Shown piece by piece: positions 24,822 through 30,970 of a DNA stretch of 64,000 nucleotides. Numbering within the stretch: position 1 is the stretch's first letter; each line of letters opens with the position of its first letter. Source of the stretch: DASSFZ01 sp035292585 (lineage in GTDB: Bacteria; Chloroflexota; Anaerolineae; Fen-1058); NCBI GenBank assembly GCA_035292585.1, contig DATDPU010000138.1:99428-163427 (forward strand), read 5' to 3'. The position numbers were made by a program, and so were the translations under genes. The notes below the pieces were generated by a model, which searched no databases, was not told the DNA's origin, and was given only the letters and a program-made list of their open reading frames with translations.

Positions 24822-25010
24822 CTAGGCTCTGGCTCTCTTGAACTTTCTGCCGACTCGCTTGATTTCAGACCATGTATGTTTTACGTGGCACGACGGACAG
24901 AGAAGCTCGGCGGGTGGTTTATCGTAGCTTTCGTGATGACCATTCAGGTTTTTGTGTTCCTTGCCGCATGCACTACATACCCAGTCGAGAAATGCCCATC
25001 TCCCTACCAA
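24822..25010 (-). CDS. small zinc-finger protein, HNH-like
   Basis: 62 aa. WVCSACGKEHKNLNGHHESY and PAELLCPSCHVKHTW show two CxxC pairs with HH between them, as in phage HNH-like zinc fingers. The catalytic set is not convincing at this length. The gene overlaps the 3' end of the LuxR-type gene by 38 bases. It may be a truncated nuclease or a structural zinc protein. Confidence 0.6.
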   Translation of the reverse strand: MVGRWAFLDWVCSACGKEHKNLNGHHESYDKPPAELLCPSCHVKHTWSEIKRVGRKFKRARA

Positions 25011-25335
25011 TCTCGGAGTAGGACATCCCCGACTGCTTTAGCTGCCTGGCTGTGGCGCGCCTTTTATTCTGGGCGTAGACTTCCCTGGCTGCCTCTTTTC
25101 GGCTTCTTGTTGCTTTCTTCTTGGTCTTTGTGTAGTCCTCTATCCATCCGAGAGAGGCGGCTGTATCCAGGGCGTCTTTAGCTGAGTTGGTTCCTAGCTT
25201 CCTGTATGCGGAGCGCTTGATGTGCCTGAGCTTGAATGTCGAAATCTCCAAGCCCTTAGCTATTTCCAGGTCGCAAAACCCGATAGAGGTGAGCTTGAGA
25301 ATCAATATTTGCTGGTCGGATAGTGGTCGTTTCAC
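24973..25335 (-). CDS. solo LuxR-type HTH regulator with second HTH
   Basis: 120 aa from a GTG. LSDQQILILKLTSIGFCDLE and ISTFKLRHIKRSAYRKLGTN form a GerE-like HTH (residues 5-48). A second HTH lies at the C-terminus (TARQLKQSGMSYSEIGREMG). It is the promoter-proximal gene of the left arm, facing the switch region, and is a good candidate for the early operon's activator. Confidence 0.75.
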   Translation of the reverse strand: MKRPLSDQQILILKLTSIGFCDLEIAKGLEISTFKLRHIKRSAYRKLGTNSAKDALDTAASLGWIEDYTKTKKKATRSRKEAAREVYAQNKRRATARQLKQSGMSYSEIGREMGISRLGM

Positions 25336-25353
25336 GTTAGCTCTTGACGTGCG

Positions 25354-25435
25354 TGGTACACTAGGGGCGCAACATGGGTCTGCCGATTCTTGTTGCGCCA
25401 GGGGCGATGTGATCGCATCGCCCCGTTTTCGTTTT
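25354..25435 (+). ncRNA. candidate short RNA with terminator
   Basis: Extended -10 TGG-TACACT (25354-25362) is followed by two hairpins. GGCGCAACA (25366-25374) pairs with TGTTGCGCC (25391-25399). GGGGCGATG (25401-25409) pairs with CATCGCCCC (25416-25424) and is followed by GTTTTCGTTTT. The predicted ~65-base transcript has no credible reading frame. It is divergent from the left-arm operon. Confidence 0.5.
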
Positions 25436-25446
25436 AGTTCAGCCGA

Positions 25447-25592
25447 CCCTGCCTGGCCCTGCGTCTTAACTCACAGCCGGGAGCCGTGAGTGCGCGGAGG
25501 TTTCAGTGACAAGCGCGCGGGCCGAATAGCGCATAGCCGCAATGTATGAACGGTTGTTAGGACACGCTTGCCACTGGCAGGGCCAGGCAGGG
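25447..25592. repeat. perfect 16-bp inverted repeat enclosing 114 bp
   Basis: CCCTGCCTGGCCCTGC (25447-25462) is exactly complementary to GCAGGGCCAGGCAGGG (25577-25592). The enclosed 114 bases are non-coding and contain ACTCAC/GTGAGT. Possible roles are a recombinase or replication-protein binding site, or a long-range operator pair. The spacer 25436-25638 holds no gene. Confidence 0.75.
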
Positions 25593-25620
25593 AAGGCCGA
25601 ACTAATCAGAATTAACCACT

Positions 25621-25639
25621 TGTGCTAAAATCGAATACA
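25621..25639 (+). promoter_or_regulatory. promoter and operator of the forward Arc-like gene
   Basis: TGTGCTA (25621-25627) overlaps an extended -10 (TGC-TAAAAT, 25626-25631). The start codon lies only seven bases after the -10, so the mRNA would be leaderless. A degraded second half-site (GAATACA) follows after five bases. The full operator is at 25963-25981. Confidence 0.5.
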
Positions 25640-25839
25640 TGACCAGACAAAATAAGCACTCAGATGACAACACGGTTCATGTTAGTCTGCGCATGCCAAA
25701 GGAACTTAGGGCGCAACTGTCGAAGTTGGCGCGTGCGGAGCACCGCTCCCTGAGTTCCCAAATCGTTTACGTTTTGGAGAAGGGCCTTGAGGCAGTACAT
25801 CAAGGCCAACGCGCAGCAGAGATACAGCCATCCAGTTAA
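25639..25839 (+). CDS. Arc-like ribbon-helix-helix repressor (forward)
   Basis: 66 aa. HVSLRMPKELRAQLSKLARA and HRSLSSQIVYVLEKGLEAV give the beta strand and two helices of the Arc/MetJ class; residues 10-52 are the domain. It binds DNA as a dimer in this family. Its 3' end overlaps that of an opposing gene of the same class (25706-25933) by 134 bases. A lysogeny-control role is inferred. Confidence 0.85.
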   Translation: MTRQNKHSDDNTVHVSLRMPKELRAQLSKLARAEHRSLSSQIVYVLEKGLEAVHQGQRAAEIQPSS

Positions 25840-25933
25840 AGCTGCGCTGGTCTTGTTCGGCCAACTCCCGAACGTTCTTAACCATAGATTCCGGCATCCT
25901 GACTGATACGATTACTGACGCCCGTTTCTTCAT
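25706..25933 (-). CDS. Arc-like ribbon-helix-helix repressor (reverse)
   Basis: 75 aa. VIVSVRMPESMVKNVRELAE and QRSFNWMAVSLLRVGLDVL form a ribbon-helix-helix domain (residues 6-45). The tail (about 46-75) lies antisense to the forward Arc-like gene. The ATG follows CAGGAGCAAAG. Both genes share the TGTGCTA operator sequence upstream, which suggests cross-regulation. Confidence 0.8.
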   Translation of the reverse strand: MKKRASVIVSVRMPESMVKNVRELAEQDQRSFNWMAVSLLRVGLDVLPQGPSPKRKRFGNSGSGAPHAPTSTVAP

Positions 25934-25945
25934 CTTTGCTCCTGT

Positions 25946-25953
25946 GGTACAAT
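25946..25953 (+). promoter_or_regulatory. extended -10 promoter facing right
   Basis: TGG-TACAAT (TACAAT at 25948-25953), with the operator dyad starting ten bases downstream. It could drive a short transcript to the terminator at 26071-26100. Confidence 0.4.
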
Positions 25954-25962
25954 GTATTAATC

Positions 25963-25981
25963 TGTGCTAATTTGTAGCACA
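25963..25981. promoter_or_regulatory. operator dyad TGTGCTA-N5-TAGCACA
   Basis: A perfect 7-bp inverted repeat (25963-25969 and 25975-25981) centred 39 bases upstream of the reverse Arc-like gene. TGTGCTA also occurs at 25621 in front of the forward gene. A related GTGCT...AGCAC dyad covers the -10 box at 28639. Confidence 0.7.
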
Positions 25982-26070
25982 AAAACACACATCGGTCTAC
26001 TGTACCTTAGTACCAATACGGATTTCTAACTTATCGCGCGACGCGTTCGTGTACGCATGCGCGTGAGGGC

Positions 26071-26101
26071 AGGGCGGTCTAGCTAGACCGCCCTGTTTTA
26101 T
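26071..26101 (+). terminator. rho-independent terminator
   Basis: AGGGCGGTCT (from 26071) pairs with AGACCGCCCT (to 26094) as an essentially perfect 24-base palindrome, followed by GTTTTATT. The stretch 26102-26558 after it shows no supported gene. Confidence 0.85.
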
Positions 26102-26558
26102 TGTTAGGTATCAGGGGTCTGCCTAAGAGGGTCTGCCGGGTACAGCCTGTGTTGTGCGCCCGGTACGCGCCGGCGGCGGACACCTGAACGCAATGGGGGG
26201 AAGGATGATGGTGCCCGTCGCCAGCGGCGGTTCATCATACGCCAAGCTGCGAGAGACATCCCCCAAGTGACGGGGATTCCATCATAGCACTTGTGTGCGG
26301 GTTGTGCGTCAAAGTCGCGTAGACGTTTAGTGTGCGGAGGGTAAGAGTCGGGATGGGGGAGGGCGGTGTTGAGAAATTCTCCCAAATCTCTAACAGCGCC
26401 ATTACTCGCTTCATACGCGCAACTCATACACTGCTTGCAACAACACACCCTCATCCTACTGCGCGCTCGCGCTGATTGTCTCGCTTCCACATTTTCACCA
26501 AGCAGCACCAACGTCGAAGTCGTTACCCGGTCAGCACAATTCATCTCAGGAGGTCTCC

Positions 26559-26996
26559 ATGTCCACGCCGTCCGCAACCGTCGTTATCGATGCGCGCAGT
26601 CGGAACCCGGGCTGTTTGGTGCAGTTGCTATGGTTCGTGTTCGTCGGCTTTTGGGCCGGCCAGCTATGGATTCTCGCCGCGTGGTTCTTCACGATTACGG
26701 TCATCGGCATCCCGCTTGCCATTGCCATGATTAACAGTGTGCCGAAGATTATCGCGCTGCGCAGCAAGCCCGAAGCATTAGCCATCACGACAGCCGGTGG
26801 CGTAACCGTGTTCTCTACGACGTCGCGGCCGCAGCTCAACCTCCTGATCCGGATCGCGTACTTCGTCCTCGTTGGCTGGTGGGCGAGCGCCATCTGGATG
26901 GAGATTGCCTATGGGCTGTGCGTTATTCTCATCGGCATGCCGTTGGGGTTCTGGATGTTCGACCGCGTGCCGGCGCTGGCGACGCTGAGACGGTGA
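26559..26996 (+). CDS. YccF domain inner-membrane protein
   Basis: 145 aa with two YccF halves: NPGCLVQLLWFVFVGFWAGQ with VIGIPLAIAMIN, and LIRIAYFVLVGWWASAIWME with ILIGMPLGFWMF. Each half gives two membrane helices and a short loop. The ATG follows AGGAGG. YccF proteins are small inner-membrane proteins of unknown function. It is likely lysogenic cargo; its 3' end carries a host-style tandem octamer repeat. Confidence 0.85.
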   Translation: MSTPSATVVIDARSRNPGCLVQLLWFVFVGFWAGQLWILAAWFFTITVIGIPLAIAMINSVPKIIALRSKPEALAITTAGGVTVFSTTSRPQLNLLIRIAYFVLVGWWASAIWMEIAYGLCVILIGMPLGFWMFDRVPALATLRR

Positions 26997-27012
26997 GACG
27001 CTGAGACACTGA
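26981..27012 (+). repeat. four tandem octamers GACNNTGA
   Basis: GACGCTGA, GACGGTGA, GACGCTGA and GACACTGA follow each other without gaps and span the yccF stop codon. Confidence 0.85.
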
Positions 27013-27050
27013 ACTACAAGCGTGAATTGTGGAGGAAGAATTGCCCCGCC

Positions 27051-27150
27051 GCCCAGCTGGGCTTCTTGCTTGCACTGTGCGCAAGCACACGTGTTGCCTA
27101 TTTCTATCATTGACCAATTGGTCACTCCGGTGACACTTCTCACAAGTGTC
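27051..27150. promoter_or_regulatory. cluster of four perfect dyads
   Basis: GCCCAGCTGGGC (27051-27062); TGCTTGC (27067-27073) with GCAAGCA (27081-27087); TGACCAATTGGTCA (27111-27124); GACACTT (27132-27138) with AAGTGTC (27144-27150). They lie just upstream of a consensus promoter and are probable regulator-binding sites. Confidence 0.6.
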
Positions 27151-27153
27151 CAT

Positions 27154-27182
27154 TTGACACCAATTGCAAACCTGGCTATGAT
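27154..27182 (+). promoter_or_regulatory. consensus sigma-70 promoter
   Basis: TTGACA (27154-27159), 17 bases, TATGAT (27177-27182). It reads toward the integrase, but the terminator at 27342-27372 lies between. Confidence 0.85.
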
Positions 27183-27246
27183 TACACCGGCGCTGCACGC
27201 GACGACGCAACGCGCGTAGAGCACATCTCGCTGAAAGGAGAGTGCA

Positions 27247-27297
27247 GTGTCACGGCAGAACATCGCCATACGCGAACACCCGGACTGGCGTCGGTAG
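27247..27297 (+). CDS. possible 16-codon peptide
   Basis: GTG at 27247 follows AAAGGAG with six-base spacing and reads MSRQNIAIREHPDWRR before a TAG. It is the only frame with a good binding site in the transcript between the consensus promoter and the terminator. It could be a leader peptide or chance. Confidence 0.3.
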   Translation: MSRQNIAIREHPDWRR

Positions 27298-27341
27298 CAC
27301 ACGAGTAATAGGACAAGCCCTCAGTCCGGCCCCGACCTTAT

Positions 27342-27372
27342 CGCGGCTCTTGCAACGAGCCGCGTTTTTATT
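27342..27372 (+). terminator. rho-independent terminator before integrase
   Basis: CGCGGCTC (27342-27349) pairs with GAGCCGCG (27357-27364) around TTGCAAC, followed by TTTTTATT. It separates the regulated transcript from the integrase gene. Confidence 0.85.
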
Positions 27373-27401
27373 GGTGCGGGGGATGCGCTCAATGGAAGGC
27401 G

Positions 27402-27410
27402 TGGTATACT
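27402..27410 (+). promoter_or_regulatory. extended -10 promoter of the integrase
   Basis: TGG-TATACT (TATACT at 27405-27410), 38 bases before the integrase ATG, with no good -35 box. Confidence 0.5.
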
Positions 27411-27447
27411 GGATTATTGCTTATGATATTGGGCATTATCGACACCT

Positions 27448-28359
27448 ATGAGCGATATCGCATTAGCCACACGCTCTCCCGTCGCTGCCATCATGCAAGC
27501 CGTTCTCGATTCGGTCGGCAGCGAGCACACGCGCCGCGCCTACGAACGCGCGCTGTCTGAGTTTTTCGTATGGCACGAGAAACAGGGACGACCCAAGCTG
27601 GAAAGACCCGTCGTACAACGCTATGTGTCATTTCTGCGCGGCGAAGGTGTGCCCCCCTCAAGCATCAACCAGCGCCTGAGCGCCATTCGCCGGATGGTGC
27701 GCGAAGCTGTCGAGAACGGCGCGCTCTCTAACGAAATCGCAAGCGGGATAATAAGCATTCAAGGCGCCCAACGTCGCGGCAAGCGCGCTGGCAACTGGCT
27801 CACGAAGGACGAGGCCCAGGAGCTGCTGAGGAAGCCGAATGTCAACCGGCGCAAGGGGCTGCGCGATCGCGCGATTCTAGCTGTGCTGATTGGGTGTGGC
27901 CTGCGACGCGAGGAAGCGGCGGGTTTGACACTGGCGCACATCCAGCAGCGCGATGGACGTTGGGTCATTGTCGACCTGCTTGGCAAGCGGAATAAGGTGC
28001 GCAGCGTGCCGATGCCAAACTGGACTAAGTCTGCACTTGACGCATGGACGCGCACAGCTGGAATCATTGATGGTGCTATCTTTCGCGCAATGGACAAGGG
28101 CGGTAAGGTTGCGGGCGAAACACTGACAGCCCAGGCGATACGCAACGTGGTTGTGTTTTACTCCAGCATGATCAGCAAGGATGTCGCGCCTCACGACCTT
28201 AGGCGCACATATGCCAAGCTCGCACACAAGGGCGGATCTGCGTTAGACCAAATTCAACTGAGCTTGGGGCACGACAGTATTAAGACTACCGAGACCTATC
28301 TGGGCGTCGATCAAGACTTAACCGACGCGCCGTGCGACCACATCGGCTTGCAGCTATAA
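27448..28359 (+). CDS. tyrosine recombinase / integrase 1
   Basis: 303 aa. A SAM-like core-binding domain (residues 10-100) is followed by the catalytic domain with all key residues: Arg153 in GCGLRREEAAGL, a Lys in GKRNKVR, His249 and Arg252 in PHDLRRTYAKLAH, His275 in SLGHDSIKTTETY and the nucleophile Tyr284. It is XerC/D-like in size. It sits in the switch region behind its own terminator-insulated promoter, so it may be the phage integrase. A second recombinase is at 54266. Confidence 0.92.
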   Translation: MSDIALATRSPVAAIMQAVLDSVGSEHTRRAYERALSEFFVWHEKQGRPKLERPVVQRYVSFLRGEGVPPSSINQRLSAIRRMVREAVENGALSNEIASGIISIQGAQRRGKRAGNWLTKDEAQELLRKPNVNRRKGLRDRAILAVLIGCGLRREEAAGLTLAHIQQRDGRWVIVDLLGKRNKVRSVPMPNWTKSALDAWTRTAGIIDGAIFRAMDKGGKVAGETLTAQAIRNVVVFYSSMISKDVAPHDLRRTYAKLAHKGGSALDQIQLSLGHDSIKTTETYLGVDQDLTDAPCDHIGLQL

Positions 28360-28400
28360 TGCAGCCGGTTTGCGAATGGTCTGAATTTCCTACGCGGGTG

Positions 28401-28430
28401 TTGACAACCTCACATCTGCGCTCGTACAAT
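28401..28430 (+). promoter_or_regulatory. sigma-70 promoter
   Basis: TTGACA (28401-28406), 18 bases, TACAAT (28425-28430). The ATG at 28440 is only nine bases after the -10, so the message would be nearly leaderless. Confidence 0.75.
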
Positions 28431-28439
28431 CATCCCTTA

Positions 28440-28613
28440 ATGATAGGGCACGCGGCTCCTCCGAACACGGCCCTCGACGACTACGAGTTCTGGAAAAATT
28501 ATCTTGAGACCGTGATCGCCGAGATCCGCGCGCTGCAAAAGCAGGCCAAGCTCATCGAGAAGAGACTGGCCTCGAAACTTGCGAGTGTGCCACCGGAGAA
28601 GCCCAAGCCTTGA
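28440..28613 (+). CDS. small helical protein
   Basis: 57 aa. LDDYEFWKNYLETVIAEIRA followed by a heptad-like KLIEKRLASKLAS suggests a short coiled coil. It has no ribosome binding site but a strong promoter directly upstream. No family recognised. Confidence 0.5.
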   Translation: MIGHAAPPNTALDDYEFWKNYLETVIAEIRALQKQAKLIEKRLASKLASVPPEKPKP

Positions 28614-28617
28614 CGTG

Positions 28618-28750
28618 TTGACAACAGCGGATTAGTGCTATACTGAGCACGAAGTAACTGAATAGCCTGCCGTCTCGAAGTCGTTGCCGGCAGGCCAAAG
28701 CACGGAGTGCCGCAGACGCGCCGCCCGGAATGGGCGGCGCGTTTTTGTTG
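28618..28750 (+). ncRNA. candidate short RNA with operator-like promoter
   Basis: TTGACA (28618-28623), 15 bases, TGC-TATACT (28639-28644). GTGCT (28635-28639) and AGCAC (28646-28650) form a dyad over the -10. The ~97-base transcript has a stem GCCTGCCG/CGGCAGGC (28665-28672, 28688-28695). It ends with an 11-bp terminator stem (28716-28726 with 28732-28742) and TTTTGTT. No open frame of note. Confidence 0.55.
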
Positions 28751-28781
28751 TGCGCCAACCGGGACGATCTGGACGTGAACG

Positions 28782-29021
28782 GTGTTACCGCACCCGAACC
28801 ATAGAATCGCATCGGATGGACTCAGCCCGCAGCAGTGCCGAATCCTGGCGGGCATGGCGCAAGGGATGCTACGCAGCGAGGTCGGTGAGCAATTGGGGCT
28901 TTCTATTCACACCGTGCGCAATCACCTCATCGCTATCCATCGCAAACTCGGCGCACACAATACCACGCACGCCGTCGCGCTGGCGCTCGTGCGTGGATAT
29001 ATCACCTATCAGGAGGATTGA
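28782..29021 (+). CDS. solo LuxR/GerE-type HTH regulator
   Basis: 79 aa from a GTG. LSPQQCRILAGMAQGMLRSE and LSIHTVRNHLIAIHRKLGAH form the GerE helix-turn-helix, with nothing but a short N-terminal extension. It is the first gene of the late lysis segment and ends two bases before the holin candidate, whose ribosome binding site (AGGAGG) is within its last codons. Confidence 0.85.
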   Translation: MLPHPNHRIASDGLSPQQCRILAGMAQGMLRSEVGEQLGLSIHTVRNHLIAIHRKLGAHNTTHAVALALVRGYITYQED

Positions 29022-29022
29022 A

Positions 29023-29313
29023 ATGGCAATCGTTATCGGCTTCATCGTCTTCGGCGCGGTCGCGCGCACGGTTCTCCCGTTCCTTCAGATGCTTCGGGAC
29101 AATCCCGGAACGCCGTTCGATCGGCGGTTCCTGGTGCCGCTGGCCGTCTCCGTGGTCATCACCTTGATCGGCATCCCGCTCTTGTTCCAGGGCATCCCGG
29201 ACGAGCTCCTCAACCTCGAATCGCCGACGCTGACGCAGCTCGGCGCTTTGTTTTTGATCGGCTGGGGCGGAACTGACCTGCTCCGCGAGGGGCAGAAGCT
29301 CGTCACGAAGTAG
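29023..29313 (+). CDS. holin candidate (small membrane protein)
   Basis: 96 aa. Hydrophobic segments at about residues 1-20 (MAIVIGFIVFGAVARTVL), 38-56 (VPLAVSVVITLIGIPLLF) and 72-85 (LGALFLIGWGG) give two or three membrane helices with a charged C-terminus, as in phage holins. Holins are not recognisable by sequence, so the call rests on size, topology and position ahead of a membrane coiled coil and the endolysin. Confidence 0.5.
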   Translation: MAIVIGFIVFGAVARTVLPFLQMLRDNPGTPFDRRFLVPLAVSVVITLIGIPLLFQGIPDELLNLESPTLTQLGALFLIGWGGTDLLREGQKLVTK

Positions 29314-29374
29314 CGGGCGGGTCCGGGTGTGCAGGCCGGGCAGCGGCGCATTCCTCCCCGTTGCGCGGACGCCC

Positions 29375-30217
29375 ATGCAGACGACTGCGCCACTCGCCCG
29401 GCCCCCTTGCCCGACTGAACTATCTATGACGCCTTCGACGCCACTTACGACAGTGCTGCCCGAACTCCATAGAAATGATTTTTTGGATATCACGACCGAT
29501 GTCTGCCTGCTCATCTCACACCATGACAATTCCGTTGCCTGGGCCAACCGCGCCGCATACACCGCCCTGGATTATCAGGAGACGGACGTGCTGATTGGCG
29601 CGGGCCTGGGCGATCTGCTCGTTCACAATGGCATCCAATTTACACGCGAGATGCTGGTGAGCATGGCCGCCAATTCGAGCGCCGTGTTGGTCGGACTCCT
29701 GGCTCGCGACGGGCGTCACGTCAATATGGGCCTCGTCGCGGCGAGAGAGGATCGCGGCAAGACTCACACGCGCATCATCCTGCGACCAATAGCTCAGTCC
29801 ATAGACATTTGCGCGGAGTGCGGGAAACTCACGGCGGCGGAGGGGCGCGTTGAGGCGCTTAGTCTGCGGATACGCACGATCCTGAATCGCGCGCCGATAG
29901 GGTTTCTGTTCCTTGACCGCACATACAACATCCAGTGGGCCAACACGTACTTTCTCGACACGACGCATTGGCCGCTCAGGGAACTCATTAGACTATCGCT
30001 CGACGAGATTACGCCACCGGAGCGCATCGCTTTTCGCCACAGAATGTTGGAGGCCGCGCTCAAAGATGACGGGCAGAAAAAAGCCGGCTTCACGATGTAC
30101 GTCCGCGACTACTTCAATGAGGGCCGGTACTGGAAATTCGATGTCGAGATATTGCCCGAAGTGGCCGCGCTCAGCAGCATCGTGATTTACATGAGACAGA
30201 TCAGGACTGACGATTAA
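29375..30217 (+). CDS. two-PAS-domain soluble sensor protein
   Basis: 280 aa from the ATG at 29375; starts at 29327 (GTG) and 29426 are possible. The first PAS-like domain (about residues 35-130) has ISHHDNSVAWANRAAYTALD. The second (about 160-270) has LNRAPIGFLFLDRTYNIQWA and the closing FDVEILPEVAALSSIVIYMR. A CAEC pair lies in the linker. There is no kinase, cyclase or HTH output. PAS domains bind heme, flavin or small ligands. Its place between a holin candidate and the endolysin is unusual. Confidence 0.75.
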   Translation: MQTTAPLARPPCPTELSMTPSTPLTTVLPELHRNDFLDITTDVCLLISHHDNSVAWANRAAYTALDYQETDVLIGAGLGDLLVHNGIQFTREMLVSMAANSSAVLVGLLARDGRHVNMGLVAAREDRGKTHTRIILRPIAQSIDICAECGKLTAAEGRVEALSLRIRTILNRAPIGFLFLDRTYNIQWANTYFLDTTHWPLRELIRLSLDEITPPERIAFRHRMLEAALKDDGQKKAGFTMYVRDYFNEGRYWKFDVEILPEVAALSSIVIYMRQIRTDD

Positions 30218-30229
30218 CAACGGTGCGCA

Positions 30230-30424
30230 ATGCCCGACGAGGAAGTAACAGACGAGACGCCGATTAAGGCCATGATGGAATCAGGCGATCCCAACGAGGT
30301 CGCGCGTAACGTCATTCTGCTTTTTGCCCGGCGCGTTGGGCGGCAGTCCACTGAGGAGGAAATCGAGCAAGCGATCTGGCACAGCCTGCACACGCTAACG
30401 CCAAACGACGCGAAGGCGCGATAG
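30230..30424 (+). CDS. small acidic protein
   Basis: 64 aa, MPDEEVTDETPIKAMMESGD followed by a helical C-terminus (TEEEIEQAIWHSLHTLTPND). It begins 12 bases after the PAS gene and ends three bases before the next start. No family recognised. Confidence 0.5.
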   Translation: MPDEEVTDETPIKAMMESGDPNEVARNVILLFARRVGRQSTEEEIEQAIWHSLHTLTPNDAKAR

Positions 30425-30427
30425 GCC

Positions 30428-30970
30428 ATGTCTGCCGAGTTGCCTGCAATCGGCGCATTCATTGGCGTGGTCATCACGGCGCTGATCGGATTCCTGAACT
30501 ATCGCAACAGCGCCCGCAAAGACGCTGTGGCATTGCTGCAAAAAGAGGTTGAGCGCGCCCACAGTCGGCTTGAGGAGATAGAAGCAGAGCGCAATACCCT
30601 AAGCGATGAACGCAATGAGTTGCGCAATCAGATTAAGGCGTTAAGCGATGAGCGAGAGAAACTCAAGAAGCATTCCGCCGATCAAGACTCTGTGATCGTA
30701 TCGCTAACGAGCGGCGCGAATGGTCAGGCGGGCGAACTGAAGGCCATGCGCACCCGGGTGGACTATCTTGAGATTGTGCGCGGTGAGCTTCTAAGTCGCT
30801 TTGATGCCGTTGGCCGAGAGATGAACAAACTTCAACTCGAGAATGGCGATTTGCGCAATCAAAACATCCATCTGCAATTACAACTCGATGATCGGGTGAA
30901 CGAAATTGAGCGCTTACAGGCACGGTGCTTCGACCTAGAGCAGCACAACATGAAACCGGATCAGCCATGA
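30428..30970 (+). CDS. membrane-anchored coiled-coil protein (spanin-like)
   Basis: 180 aa. One N-terminal membrane helix (residues 8-24, IGAFIGVVITALIGFLN) is followed by a coiled coil over residues 35-175 with repeated LSDERNELRNQIKALSDERE. The layout matches inner-membrane spanins or other lysis proteins. Its stop overlaps the endolysin ATG (ATGA). Confidence 0.6.
   Translation: MSAELPAIGAFIGVVITALIGFLNYRNSARKDAVALLQKEVERAHSRLEEIEAERNTLSDERNELRNQIKALSDEREKLKKHSADQDSVIVSLTSGANGQAGELKAMRTRVDYLEIVRGELLSRFDAVGREMNKLQLENGDLRNQNIHLQLQLDDRVNEIERLQARCFDLEQHNMKPDQP

Noticed and set aside
26104..26577. Reverse 157-codon frame in the gap before yccF
   Set aside because: No binding site, no domain, low-complexity Arg-rich composition; it overlaps the yccF start region.
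26778..27302. Cys-rich reverse frames over the dyad cluster
   Set aside because: Two frames show CxxC pairs (CNWC, CEKC, CAQC), but neither has a binding site and each runs through yccF or the dyads; coding cannot be supported.
27242..27451. Forward 69-codon frame from GTG 27242
   Set aside because: It reads through the terminator at 27342-27372 and the integrase promoter, and its start is one base from the binding site.
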